A stretch of 64,000 nt of DNA, taken from Icerya purchasi (lineage: Eukaryota > Arthropoda > Insecta > Hemiptera > Monophlebidae). Positions 34,785-45,565 of the stretch are shown piece by piece. Under the pieces are notes generated by a model that saw nothing but the letters and a program-made list of their open reading frames with translations, was not told where the DNA came from and ran no database searches. Each line of letters opens with the position of its first letter. The first letter of the stretch is position 1. Made by a program: the position numbers and the translations under genes. The stretch lies in the NCBI GenBank assembly GCA_039619475.1, contig CM077115.1:415594557-415658556 (forward strand), given 5' to 3'.

Positions 34785-37275
34785 TAAAATACACACTAAA
34801 TATTAAGCAACAGTTATTTGCTTCGATGTGTTTACCATCATCGAAGAAATATTATGAAGCATAGGAAATTTCTCAACGTTACCTAATGATTTCATACAAT
34901 CTCAGGAAGTAATGAATTTTCTTTATGCAAATTTAAAGGTACTACAAAACTGAAATAAGTTTAGCTGCAAAATATTTGAGAAACAAAGATTATTACGGAA
35001 CATTTTAAGAACCAATGACACAATATTAAGCGCAATATCAGATGATACTCAATGCTTATGTAACTACTATGGTTTCAGTATCTAATTTTTCATTACTTTC
35101 ACATATTCTATGTAATAATGTTTTATTCCTTTCACCAAGTGAGACAGTAAATAAATCATATTACTAACATATGGTGTTATGTAAAGTGATTCACCTCATC
35201 CAATATATATGTTGTGAATTTTAAAGTATCTACCTCTGCTTCTTGTTTGCACAAAAATTAAAAATAAAAAAATAAATGTTATATATACTGACAAAATGAT
35301 GCGTAAAGACATAATATATACTCTATACACTGTCGTTAAACAACTTGAAATTAAATAATATTAACGAAATCGTGACTAATTACAACGCATGCCACGTTAC
35401 AATGTACAACAAATTTAGCCTTAATATATTTATGCAGATATGCAAACTTATCATATAAAATTTATGTGAAAATAATTACACCAGCACCAAATTAATATTA
35501 AGGATTAGTTGAAGGAATAATTTTTTATATAGATATATAACATATAGGTCGAAAAAATAATAACGGTTAAAAAATTATCTAAAAACCAATCACAAAGGAT
35601 AGAAACAAAATAAAGTATTCACGTAAGTCGTTGAATTTTCTTCACATAAGCAATTAATTGTTTATTGTATAACTTCAAAAAAAAAAAATTAAGAAAGAAA
35701 AATATTCTACATCAAAGGAGAGATGGGAAAGATTTGGAATTGTAAAAATGTCGAACTACGTGTTAATTCACAAATCATTAATGCAATCTTCAAAAACAGA
35801 AAATCATGAATTAAACGAAATGACACTTAATAAAAATGTCACCATATCGTACATTGATTTTATTGTAGCAACGAAGAATTCATATTTTAAAACAAATTCA
35901 GCGGTATACGATATCCCAGAACGCCAACTAGTGACTAGTAACATCGTGTATACCGCTTTCTGAGTTCTCAGTGATTTATCGTGCCAATTTGGTTGATAAA
36001 CCGCGGCGCCGAATCGTTCATTCACCTCAAACAGCCGTTGGCCGCACCGACAGAAATAAAACATCAAAGCAGCATCGTAAATCGTACTTAGTCCAAGATT
36101 AAATAATGCGGAAAATATTTTATAATAATATAATGATCATTCTGAATTGAAGTTACATAACACTTAGCGTACGAAAGTAGTATGATCAAGTTAAAGGACT
36201 GTTCGAAATCTTCAGTAAATTTGGCTAATGCTTGATAATGCTGATAGCACTGTATAATCAGATCGTAATAAACTGTATCGCGTGCTTAAACTCACTTGTC
36301 GTACTCTGTATAGTACCGTTCAATATCTTCGCATATTAAAACCGGATCCGGTTCGAAATGTCCAGTTCTGACTTTCACTATTGAATCGATATGTTCCAAA
36401 ACATTTATCAAGTCCTCCAATTCGGAATGAATAATTTCCCCAAAGTAATAGAAGAAACATTTACCGAATGTCGCGCAGAGTGTATGGGGAATCGTGACTG
36501 CAACCACAGTAATGAAAGTAATACTATAACGAAACAACGTGTTGATGCTAAATGGGTACGAAAAATTGTACGGAACAAAATCTTCATACGTTTCCAAGTT
36601 CCCGTAGTGATAATAAAAGCAATACAGATTGAATAATAATATCGACAGAATAAGAATAGTGAACGACAGTACGATAACGATAAAATTACGCTGTATCCTT
36701 GCCTGCCGAATGTGACCAGAGGATCTTCGGATGTCTTCCAATTCACCATCCGAATAGGAATAAATGTTATCGGACTTATCGACCATACGCATTATCGACT
36801 TCTTGTTCATCCGTAACCAAAAGTGATCCAAAAAATACCAGAAACTTAACAAACCGAGTATGTAATACACGAAAACGGCAAAACTAACTGGTAGTAAAAT
36901 TAACTTGTAGATTAGCAATGAGAAGCAAACAACGTTCCCAATTACATAAAAGGCGAACAGTTTTTTCGGCGATTTTGCTCTGCACAGGCTTACAGTCAGA
37001 GCGGCATCTCGGGTTTGGCTGAAGAAATTTTTACGATTTAGTCGATTTTTAAGATTTCCGAACGACCTGGAAATAACTGACGAAGTCGAAGTTAGAAAAT
37101 TCATTTTGACGTTCGCACTCCGATCAACAGAAAAAGACAAATAGTGTAAGGAGTGCCGGATTCGTCGGTTTGTTTTGGAAATATAATTAAATATTTGGGA
37201 ATTCGGCTGATCGCTGAATGGCTTTTCGCGTGTTTTGCTTCAAATAAATATTTCCACTTATCAATAATTCACAAA
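34785..37275 (-). repeat. Segmental duplication, copy A (chemoreceptor locus)
   Basis: About 2.5 kb aligns with 47158-49635 in the same orientation, covering the receptor coding region, about 1 kb of 3' flank and about 130 bp of 5' flank. Left-edge landmarks are AAATATTAAGCAA and AATTTCTCAACG, then GGTACTACAAAACTGAA. Right-edge landmarks are GAGTGCCGGA and CAAATAAATA, then TAATAATT(C/T)ACA. Homology ends where the BEL/Pao remnant begins. Confidence 0.85.
35804..37140 (-). pseudogene. Gustatory-receptor-like chemoreceptor pseudogene
   Basis: Clear paralogue of the intact gene at 48160-49503. The first 282 codons are open from the ATG at 37140. The frame then meets TGA where the paralogue has Trp (after YTEYDK) and TAA two codons later where it has Gln. 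About 50 codons further on, near 36135, a deletion of about 7 bp shifts the frame. The C-terminal 88 codons are open again at 36067-35804 and end MVTFLLSVISFNS as in the paralogue. Outside these lesions the proteins are very similar, so inactivation followed a fairly recent duplication. Confidence 0.8.
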
Positions 37276-38741
37276 TTGCAGTGTGGAATTCACGACACGT
37301 TGAAGTCAGCTGAATTCGTTTTGCGTAAATATCAACCAAATTCACTACAACTAACAGAGGTAATCAATTCAACGTTAATAAATAATAATTCGGCACTACA
37401 AATACAGGTTAAAGAAACAATGACGCAGTTACCGGTTAAACTGAGAAAAAGAATTTTGCTCTCGCAAATTTCGAAGATATTTGATCCGTTAGGTTTTTTG
37501 TCCCCAGTGACGAAAAGGGCTAAAATATTTTTACAACGATTATGGATTACAGAAATTGCGTGGGATGATCCGATTCCAAACGATTTAGCCTTAGATTTCC
37601 GTAAATTTAATTCCGAGTGGTCGTTTCTAGAAGATTTTAAAATTTACGTCCGAAATATTTTCATGCGAATAACACTTTTCTTTTAGCCTTTTTTAAAGCC
37701 CAGGTTTGGTGCGTAGGCGGTTTAACCAATGTTATTAAGTCAGTGATCAGCGGCTGTACCGTTTGCATTCGATGTAAAGCACTAAGTCACAATCAGCTGA
37801 TGGCGGACTTGCCGAAAGAAAGAGTTTCAGTTAGCCGACCTTTCTCTCGTGTAGGCGTTGATTTGGCTGGATCTTTTGATTGGCATTGCACCAATCATCG
37901 TTCTCGTAAATATTACAAAATTTATGTTGCGATTTTTGTATGTTTCGTTACTAAGGCACAGTGCATTTGGAAATTGTTTCTTCACTATCCTCTGATGCAT
38001 TTTTAAATTGTTTCCAACGAGCTGTTTTTCGTCGGGGACGTCCGAGCATTGTATATTCTGACAATGCCACCAACTTCGTAGGAACGGAAAATTCGGTAGA
38101 AAATGTTTTTCTTAAGGTTCAGGATTATTCAGCGGAAGAGCATGGTGGTTTATACCGGCACGATCACCTCATCGCGGTGGATTATGGGAAGCGGCTGTTA
38201 AATCCGCCAAATATCATTTGATTCGAGCATTAAAGGGAAGCGTATTTAACTATGAGGATGATAATACGATATTCGTCCGTATCGAGAGCATATTAAATTC
38301 GAGACCGCTTTGTTACCGATCGCTTTCTACTAGTAATGAAGTTTTGACTCCAGGCCATTTCTTGATAGGAAATGCGCTCATTTCCTTGCTGGAAGATGAC
38401 AGATCTACTCTGCCATTCGTTAAGCGTTATTTGTCAGTACGGAACCGTGTCAATTCATTCTGGCATTCTTGGTCGAAAGACTATCTATCACAACTTCAGG
38501 TACGAAACAAATGGTTCAAAAAGGCAAAAAACTTGCCGATTGGTTCGCTCGTTCTCTTAAAGGAAGACAATTTGAAACCTGGTCAATATAAATTAGGTAA
38601 AGTTGAAGAAGTTTTTCCAGACAAGATGGGCAACGTTCGAACGGTTAAAGTGTTGACTAACGGTGTGTTAAAAGTGAGACCGATCTGCTCATTAGTTCCT
38701 CTTCCTCGCTTCATGGGGGGGGGGAGTAATTTTAACGCTTA
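37275..38741 (+). pseudogene. BEL/Pao LTR-retrotransposon pol remnant (end of RT, then integrase)
   Basis: At 37300-37640 the Pao-type connection after the polymerase is seen (KSAEFVLRKY, then KRILLSQISKIFDPLGFLSP, then LQRLWITEIAWDDP). RNase H and most of the intervening sequence are deleted. Near 37730 the integrase begins: a Cys pair (CTVCIRC), ALSHNQLMADLPKERV, GVDLAGSF (first Asp), VYSDNATNFVG (second Asp) and, after a frameshift near 38140, HRGGLWEAAVKSAKYHL with the catalytic Glu. The C-terminus LTPGHFLIG, then GSLVLLKEDNL, then RPICSLVPLP is open at 38218-38742. The protein stops just past a G run at 38715-38725 that would serve as the polypurine tract. Confidence 0.85.
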
Positions 38742-39083
38742 AAACCATATGTATTATACGTATTGCCTCATACCCGTTTTTAACGATTAGCGCCACTTAT
38801 GTTATACGCGTCGCCTATATCGATATTTACATTTAACGATATAGTATATAGATGTCGCCCATGCATGTCGTCAATATCGATTAATCGACCATTATTATTG
38901 TTTGTATTCATGTGTTGTTGTTACCACGCCGTTGATTTCCGTTTTCCGAAATGTTTGTTTTTTACCGGTGTTATTGAGAAAATTCCGTATTTATGTATTA
39001 AATCCGTTAACTACAGAATCGCTATTTTTTTTTTTTTGATTACTGCGTATTTCTCGGTTCGATAATTTGAACAATTAAGAATT
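38726..39083 (+). repeat. Probable BEL/Pao 3' LTR fragment
   Basis: Sequence directly after the G-rich tract that follows the pol stop. It contains repeated CGATAT and ATACG motifs and no coding signal, as expected for an LTR. The matching 5' LTR is not in the window and the LTR end was not identified, so this rests on position only. Confidence 0.4.
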
Positions 39084-39084
39084 A

Positions 39085-40235
39085 GAGAAACAGGTTCCAT
39101 AGTGTTGGTCCCAGAACAGAGCCCTGAGGGACGCCGCAGAAGGCTTTCCTAGTACTAGTGACATTGTTGATACTAATATGTTCAACTCTGTCTGACAGGT
39201 AGCTTGTTAATATGTTAATTATGTATGGGTTAAATTTATTCTTTTTAGTTATGCCGATAATCGCTGACTATTTGCAGTTATCAAATGCCCCAGCGATATC
39301 GAAGGAGAAGACGGCTGAAGACAGTCCGGCAGACTGTGCTGTTTTGATTACTGTGACAAGTTTATAAACTGCACTTTTAGCAGAGCATCCTGAACGAAAC
39401 CCAAATTGGTTGAGGTGCAGCAGGGAATGCTCACTTATTTCTGAGTGAAGGAAGTGATTAATGGTCTTTTCAAAGACCTTACCTATGGAGCTAAGCAAAT
39501 AGATAGGGCGATAGACAGTAATATCTGTGGGTGCTTTGTCAGGTTTGGGGAGATATATAACATCTGCAGCTTTCCAGCACGTAGGAACAACCTGAAGACT
39601 AATGCATTTGTTAAAAAGTGAGAGGAGGAGATCTGTGAACTGTAGATTTAGCTGCTTAACTATTTTATTGCTAATTTTATCTTTGGCTGATCCTTTTTTA
39701 TTGTGAAGTCCCTTAATTATGTCATTTATAGCTGAACAGCTTATGACTGGGGCAATAGCTCCAGTGGTACAGACAGGCTATAGTGGTGAATCATTTTTAT
39801 AAGGCAACAAGTGTTTCAGGAAAGCATTACATTTGTCAAGGTACGTTGATCAACAATTATGTCAGGAATATTAGTTTTGAGCCTTTTTTTAATACTTATT
39901 TTATAAGGTTTGCCCCATGCAGTACTACTGGCAACAAGATCTTTCCACTGCTGAAGTTTTGCCTTGGAAATCTCACGCTTATACTCTATATTTAACTGAT
40001 ATAATGTGTTATTAATATAAAATCGTTTCACTGAGTCTCTACATTTAGCTTTTTTCTTCTGTGTTAAGTTAATTTTATTTTTGATTATATCTAGCTTTTC
40101 CGTCCACCAGTCGCAGTGTGGCCTTATTTTAACTGTTTGACATTTCTTAACAATTCTACCGATATAAGTATTTAGCTGGTTGGCATATTTATCTAGAACA
40201 AGTCCATCTGTGCACTTGTTAATATTTTCTTGCAA
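39085..40235 (-). pseudogene. LINE ORF2 reverse-transcriptase N-terminal half
   Basis: The ORF 40235-39816 (CDWWTEKLDIIKNK, then KREISKAKLQQWKDLV) is the linker before the polymerase. After frameshifts the fingers and palm follow, with VVPTCWKAADVIYLPKP-like and YRPIYLLSSIGKVFEK-like segments, HLNQFGFRSGCSAKSAV, and VFSFDIAGAFDN with the first catalytic Asp. The frame ends at GVPQGSVLGP near 39120. Confidence 0.7.
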
Positions 40236-40349
40236 TATTTTAATATAATTTTTGTCCAGGGTCTCTCTGAATTTGTGTATATCTATTTTGGAGTAAAGAT
40301 TGTCTGGAGATTTTTCAAAGTTATATAGTATTGAGAATAGAATATTTTT

Positions 40350-41345
40350 ATGATAGGCTAAGTAAAGTTTTCTAAGTGGAAGATGATAAGATGATTAACA
40401 CTGTTAGACATCAAGAGGTAGTCAATAATACTATTTCCATTGTAATTGCTAAATATAGGAGATTTATAATTTTTAATGACTAGGTTATTGCTATAAATTA
40501 AATCCTGAAATAAAAATGAGTTAGGATTGTGTCTGATTTGTGGCTCCATCTGAGGTAGCCTGATGTTGAAATCACCTATTATTATTATTGATAAATTTGG
40601 GTACATTTTAATAATATGATCTAAAACATTGTAACGAACATCGAGCTTTGTAATTTAACCAGTTAGTTCTTTTATACTTGGGCAATAGAAATTTACATTA
40701 TTTCCGGCATAAGTAGTAGTTTCTGGTTGTAACTGGTTTTTTATAATAATCGGAAAATGATCACTTCCACCAAAGTCATGATGGGGAGCACAAGACTAAG
40801 TCAATATTAGACCATGTTCGATAAGAAAAGTTATAACGAGTTGGCTCCGTTAAATTAAGCAATGTGAGGTTAAATGCGTTAATTGCATTTTCTATGATCT
40901 TGCCTCTTGAATTTGGCTTTTTGCTTGACCACATAGGGCTATGAGCGTTCATATCTCCTAATATAATGAATGGTTTAGGCAGATGTTTTATCAATGAAAA
41001 GAAATGTTCCGTACTAATTATCTCTGTAAAATACACAGTGCATATTGTAATTGGTTGTTTAAACCAAACTTTGACTGCTAACGCTAGTAGCCCAGTGTTC
41101 AACTCGATTATTTCATAATAATATTTTGATTTAACAGCTATTAATATGCCACTATGTGCATAGTCATGTACTCTAGTGAAAATTATTTTATAGCCAGGGA
41201 TACAGAAATTTTGGTTGTTTTTAAGATGCGTTTCCTGAAGACAAATGACAGACGGATTATATTCTGATAGGATAAGTTTAAGGTCTTCATGGTGTAGATA
41301 TATGCCATTGCAATTTCACGAAATAAATGTACCTTCCTGCATTTA
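40350..41345 (-). pseudogene. LINE ORF2 endonuclease domain
   Basis: Frames combine to CNGIYLHHEDLKLIL, then ICLQETHLK (catalytic Glu), TVYFTE, FIILGDMNAHSPMW and SNIDLVLCSPS, the order of APE-type endonuclease motifs. A TGA replaces the Trp expected before NCNG. A further piece at 40606-40358 (IIIGDFNIRLP, then IIDYLLMS) is a second endonuclease-like segment, so this part may be two copies fused or rearranged. Confidence 0.6.
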
Positions 41346-41395
41346 TGTTTGTTTATATGACAATTTGCGGTGATTGTTTTTCAATGTTTGGTCGC

Positions 41396-42271
41396 TCAGT
41401 CTGATGGCTTTGGGTAAACTGTTGGGTCTGAGTTAGGAATGGACTGTACTTGATCTTTTAGTACCGTCATAATCTTGGTAAATTTTGCTTTAGTTCCACG
41501 GTCAGTTAGGAACTGATAGTTCTCATCTAGCATGGAAACAAGTCCTGTAATGTCGGTAGTGAAGTCCTTGACAACATCACATGCGATTTTGGCTGGTTTA
41601 CACATATCTATAAAGAGGGCAAGATTTTGCAGAGACAGCGGATATCTCGGCCCATTTTCATAAATGTTCTTTTTCAGAGGCTCGTAAATTAGATTAAGTG
41701 ATTTGTGCGATGCGTGATGTTGTTGGGATTCTTCAGTATCACTTGGTTGTATTTTATCTACTTCTGAATCGGATTGTGTTTCTGAATCACGAGAACTGTG
41801 GCGGTCGGGTTTCGTTGTGATCTCCTTTTTTGTTTTAGCTTTTTTGCTTTTTTTGTAACTCGGCTTCATGGATATGAGTGTTGTGTCTTCATCTAGTTGA
41901 GTCTTTGTGGACGAATTGTCTGATAGGGCACGTTTTGTTCTCTCTGTTGTATCGGGGTTTTTAATGAATGTTTGAATCGGTTGTGCGGTTATAGGAGCCA
42001 GTTGTACGACGTTTTGTGTTTCATTAGCTGATACAGTTGCTATGAGAAATGTGTAGCCAGGAGAATATGCGTTTGACTTTATGTTTGAAGGAGCATTGTC
42101 TTCTGTTAGTATATCATCTAAGTAATTGTCATGTGGAATGTTACAGTTATCTGTTTTATGACCTTTACTATTGCATTTGAAGCAGGTATATTCATCAAGG
42201 TTAAGAAAAATTCGCAAATTAGTACACAGATTAGGCAAGGGTAAATGTATCACCAAAGCATATGCAAACAT
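41396..42271 (-). CDS. LINE ORF1, gag-like nucleic-acid-binding protein
   Basis: Open frame of 291 codons. Near residue 32 is a single CCHC zinc knuckle (CFKCNSKGHKTDNC). A long, charged and Ser/Thr/Lys-rich linker follows, with a basic KKSKKAKTKKE stretch near residue 150 and an acidic DSETQSDSEVD stretch after it. The C-terminal part is more hydrophobic. Such proteins coat LINE RNA in an RNP. The usual N-terminal domain is probably in the broken frame upstream (42458-42231), so the Met at 42271 is unlikely to be the true start. Confidence 0.65.
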   Translation of the reverse strand: MFAYALVIHLPLPNLCTNLRIFLNLDEYTCFKCNSKGHKTDNCNIPHDNYLDDILTEDNAPSNIKSNAYSPGYTFLIATVSANETQNVVQLAPITAQPIQTFIKNPDTTERTKRALSDNSSTKTQLDEDTTLISMKPSYKKSKKAKTKKEITTKPDRHSSRDSETQSDSEVDKIQPSDTEESQQHHASHKSLNLIYEPLKKNIYENGPRYPLSLQNLALFIDMCKPAKIACDVVKDFTTDITGLVSMLDENYQFLTDRGTKAKFTKIMTVLKDQVQSIPNSDPTVYPKPSD

Positions 42272-42589
42272 CTAAATACACAAGCAATTTGGTACGGCTT
42301 AGCAAATTTATAATTAGCTGGTTAAAGCCTACTCCTAATCTCCATACTGGGCATGTGTTGTTACTGAGCAGTGAGTATTTCTGTACAAGTGTGGCCAGAG
42401 AAAGCAGGTGATTGACTTGAGGTGCGGTAGATGTTGAGATATATGAGATATGATCCAAAAATTAGTTGGGCAAGCGATACTGCGAACGCCTTATTGAATC
42501 TAGAAATTTTTTACCGTCTGAAAGCCTGAACCTTTCTCTTTTGAATGGGACCATTACAAATGGTCGATGTCAATTGGTTCTCAAACTAG

Positions 42590-42830
42590 GGTGCCAAAAT
42601 TAAGGGCATCAAAAGTGCGCTCCGCGGTGTGAAAAGTCATAAAATAAAAAGGCGAAATAACGGTCAAAAAATCATTTTATTCAATTGATCTGGGTACATT
42701 CGAAAGTATATTGCTACCCCCTTCGAAATATTCTCCCCCCTTAGCGAACACATTTTTCCAGTGCTCTTGCTATTTAACGAAACACGCGGCCAACTCAGCG
42801 ACTGGAATTGCTTGAAACGCGCGAATGTTT
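42590..42830 (-). pseudogene. Possible mariner-like transposase C-terminus
   Basis: A minus-strand frame reads RAFQAIPVAELAACF, then a stop, then EHWKNVFAKGGEYFEGG, similar to the last residues of some mariner transposases (a W..C...GGEYFEGD pattern). Only this terminal piece is visible, so confidence is modest. Confidence 0.35.
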
Positions 42831-42839
42831 TTTTTTTTT

Positions 42840-43640
42840 TTTAACCCTCCTTTGGGCATGTCAACAAAGGATCTTCGCCCAGAAACGAAGCGAGGGAGAG
42901 GTGTTTTTCTTGACTTCGTCGACGTTTTGGAAGCGTCCGTCCTTCAGGTAGTTTTTTTTTAACGCGGAATCTCGAATTGTTAATCTACGGTTAGATCACA
43001 TTAGGTCGCAAACACAAAAAACTTTATCCAGCTCGCGAGATGTAAGCGGTCGACTAATTTTCTCTTCATTTCCGATTGAATCGTGACCATCTTAAAAAAG
43101 GTTTAAACTATATTATTCGCCATGAACCTATTTTAATAATTAATACTCTCTTCAGACTGTCCTGATCTTTCAATATCCAACACGCTGTCGATATAATCGA
43201 AATTTTTAATACTTTTACTAACTGAAGACAGGAAATATTATTATTACCTTCGATCAATTGAAAAATTACTTTATACGCCACGCAATCTATCTCTTCCTCA
43301 TACAACACTATCGGTTTTCCCTCCGCAACTGTATTAATTAAGTTGAAATTATTATTATTATTATTAGATATCTTATCATTTACTTAATTTTCGATTATTA
43401 TTTAAGCAGAAGCTCGAAGAAGAGGGACCAATCTTCCTTTTCGACCCCTTCCGTTCAGATAGTGTCACCCTAACGTAGTTACCGGATGTTACTTCACGGA
43501 AAAAATCTAACTGCTAGAATGCGTTGACTCGAAATAGTACAAAACAAACTTTATTTTCATTAGATCGATTAAGAAGTCGGGAACGTACAAATAAATACAA
43601 CAATCGTTAAAGATATAAACTAACTCTGGCGTGTTACATT
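42840..43640. other. Unassigned stretch
   Basis: Poly-T at 42829-42841, a short AAT-type microsatellite at about 43349-43366, and no recognised coding sequence. Confidence 0.4.
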
Positions 43641-43641
43641 A

Positions 43642-45168
43642 CTAGAACGAACTGGTTGATACATAATTCTTAAACCACTTAAGTTGATTGTTTTTAATGC
43701 CTAGATTTTCGAAGTCCTTGATCAATAATTCATGATCAACTAAATCAAACGCTTTGGATAGGTCAATAAATGAAATTAAAAATTGGTTCCCCATCGACAG
43801 TCCCCTATTTACAATTGTTATCAATAATGTTATCGTGGATCTTTTTTCTCTAAAACCGTGTTGGTTTTCATAGAGTAGATTGTTTTTCTGCAAATAATTT
43901 CTTAAGTGTTTATCAATGTAGTGTTCTAAAATTTTAGTTATCACAGATGTTATTGTTATTGGACGGTAGTTTTCAAACTGATTTTTCATTCCTTTTTTAT
44001 ATATTGGTCTAACAATACCTCTTTTAAGCCCATCCGGAGTAATAGCTTCCTTTATAGAATAGTTAACCATGTTAGTCAAAATAGGAACAAATATATTTAA
44101 GTTTTGTTTTATATCTTTAACCCTAATTTCATCCCATCCAGGTGCCTTATAAACTTTTAGATCATTAATTATTGCTTCTATTTGGTATTTATTTGCTGGC
44201 GGAATAAAAAAGGAAGAATAAATACGATTATCAAAATTCGAATTCAGTAACTGAATGTGACATTCGTGTCTATGATGTTCCACTGAATACATAAAATAAT
44301 CACTAAATTGTTCAGCAACTGATGCAGTATTTCCAAAATGTTTTATGATGAAATCATCGATTGATGTTTTATTGTTTTTATTAACAATATTGTTAATTAC
44401 ATTCCATACTTTTTTACAATCATTGTTTGCTTTAACTATTTGACTCCGATAATAATTCTGCTTCGCATTCCTTATTTCAGTTGTAACCATATTTCGATAT
44501 TTTCTAAATAAGTTTTTATATCGAATATTGGTTCTATTCCCTTGACTAAGTTTAAAGTACTGATCTCTGATTTTCATAAAATTGATTATTTTTTGACTCA
44601 TCCATTCATTTTTAGGACAGTATTTAGTCACATTTTTACTCTGCCGTACTTCTATTTTGCATTCTTTGTAAAGGCCTTTAAAAACTGAATGTATATTATC
44701 ATATATATTTCCTGACGCTGTAGAGATCCTTACCTCATTCCAGTTATGATTAATTATCTTATTATGCAATCTCTTTTCATCGAAAACATATTTCAAAGGG
44801 TTACTAATAGATTGAAAACTCCGATTTGAGATCGTAAATGCACAACAAATGATGTAATGATCCGATATTTTCGAGTGAATAATTCTCGAAATAATATCAT
44901 TTGTATTATACTTAATAAATATGTTGTCTATACATGACTGAGTACTTCTATCAATCCGTTCTTCTTCTCTCGTTATTCCATTTATTAACTTTATTCCTCC
45001 TGACCCATAAATTACGTTTAACAAATTTTCAGCTTGTACAATACGAAGAGATAAATCAATATTAAAATCACCACAAATCAGGAAATTATCTTTATTGCTT
45101 AATTTTTTTAGGAGTGAAGCGGTTTCGTTTATAAATTCGCCAACGTTTTTACTCGGTGATCTGTACAT
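43642..45168 (-). CDS. LINE ORF2 fragment: endonuclease C-terminus and reverse-transcriptase start
   Basis: Open for 508 codons. It starts inside the endonuclease (YRSPSKN, LICGDFNIDLS, SCIDNIFIKY, ISDHYIICC with the terminal Asp-His). A Lys/Asn-rich linker follows (NEWMSQKIINFMKIRDQYF, then NAKQNYYRSQI). The reverse transcriptase begins at about residue 365 (LKVYKAPGWDEIRVKDIK), with GIVRPIYKKG, NYRPITITSVITKILE, NNLLYENQHGFREKRSTI and LISFIDLSKAFDLVDHELL (first catalytic Asp). The frame then runs into foreign DNA and stops. It is truncated and cannot be active, though free of internal stops. Confidence 0.8.
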   Translation of the reverse strand: MYRSPSKNVGEFINETASLLKKLSNKDNFLICGDFNIDLSLRIVQAENLLNVIYGSGGIKLINGITREEERIDRSTQSCIDNIFIKYNTNDIISRIIHSKISDHYIICCAFTISNRSFQSISNPLKYVFDEKRLHNKIINHNWNEVRISTASGNIYDNIHSVFKGLYKECKIEVRQSKNVTKYCPKNEWMSQKIINFMKIRDQYFKLSQGNRTNIRYKNLFRKYRNMVTTEIRNAKQNYYRSQIVKANNDCKKVWNVINNIVNKNNKTSIDDFIIKHFGNTASVAEQFSDYFMYSVEHHRHECHIQLLNSNFDNRIYSSFFIPPANKYQIEAIINDLKVYKAPGWDEIRVKDIKQNLNIFVPILTNMVNYSIKEAITPDGLKRGIVRPIYKKGMKNQFENYRPITITSVITKILEHYIDKHLRNYLQKNNLLYENQHGFREKRSTITLLITIVNRGLSMGNQFLISFIDLSKAFDLVDHELLIKDFENLGIKNNQLKWFKNYVSTSSF

Positions 45169-45565
45169 AGCAATTAAGCGTAAAGGGATTGTTTTTGCAA
45201 ATCTCTATCATCAACAGGTCCATACTTGGTCTATTATTAACCTCCCAAATGTGATATTTAAACTTATTATTTATGAACACAAGTATTCCTCCATTAAACC
45301 ATATAGGTCTTTGTAGTCCAATATTCGTGAATTCAGTTGTATTATATAGATTTAATTCATTCTTACTTATATTAATTTCAGTTAATATGATACTTGGTCT
45401 ATTATTAACCTTCCGAATGTGATATTTAAACTTATTATTTATGAACACAAGTATTCCTCCATTAAACCCTATAGGTTTTTGTAGTCCAATATTCGTGAAT
45501 CCAGTTACATTATATAGATTTAATTCATCTTTACTTATATTAATTTCAGTTAATATTAACTCCAT
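45149..45565 (-). pseudogene. LINE endonuclease segment with a 168-bp internal tandem duplication
   Basis: The 138-codon frame repeats one block twice: ILTEINISKDELNLYN and ILTEINISKNELNLYN, each followed by GGILVFINNKFKYHI and VNNRPS. At the DNA level TACTTGGTCTATTATTAACC recurs at 45223 and 45391, an exact 168-bp (56-codon) step. The block is the GGI/V(L)VF strand region of APE-type endonucleases. A frameshift near 45160 separates it from the next ORF. Confidence 0.8.

Larger units (their letters stand above)
39085..42470 (-). mobile_element. I-type/Jockey-group LINE, 3'-truncated
   Basis: Reading on the minus strand from 42470: a gag-like ORF1 with a zinc knuckle (42271-41396), an APE-type endonuclease (41345-40350) and the reverse transcriptase down to 39085, where it breaks off just after GVPQGSVLGPTLWN. 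The YADD block, any RNase H and the 3' tail are absent. Having both a CCHC gag-like ORF1 and endonuclease-RT ORF2 is usual in the I and Jockey groups. Confidence 0.75.

Noticed and set aside
36391..36636. Plus-strand ORFs inside the chemoreceptor pseudogene
   Set aside because: Shadows of the minus-strand receptor sequence.
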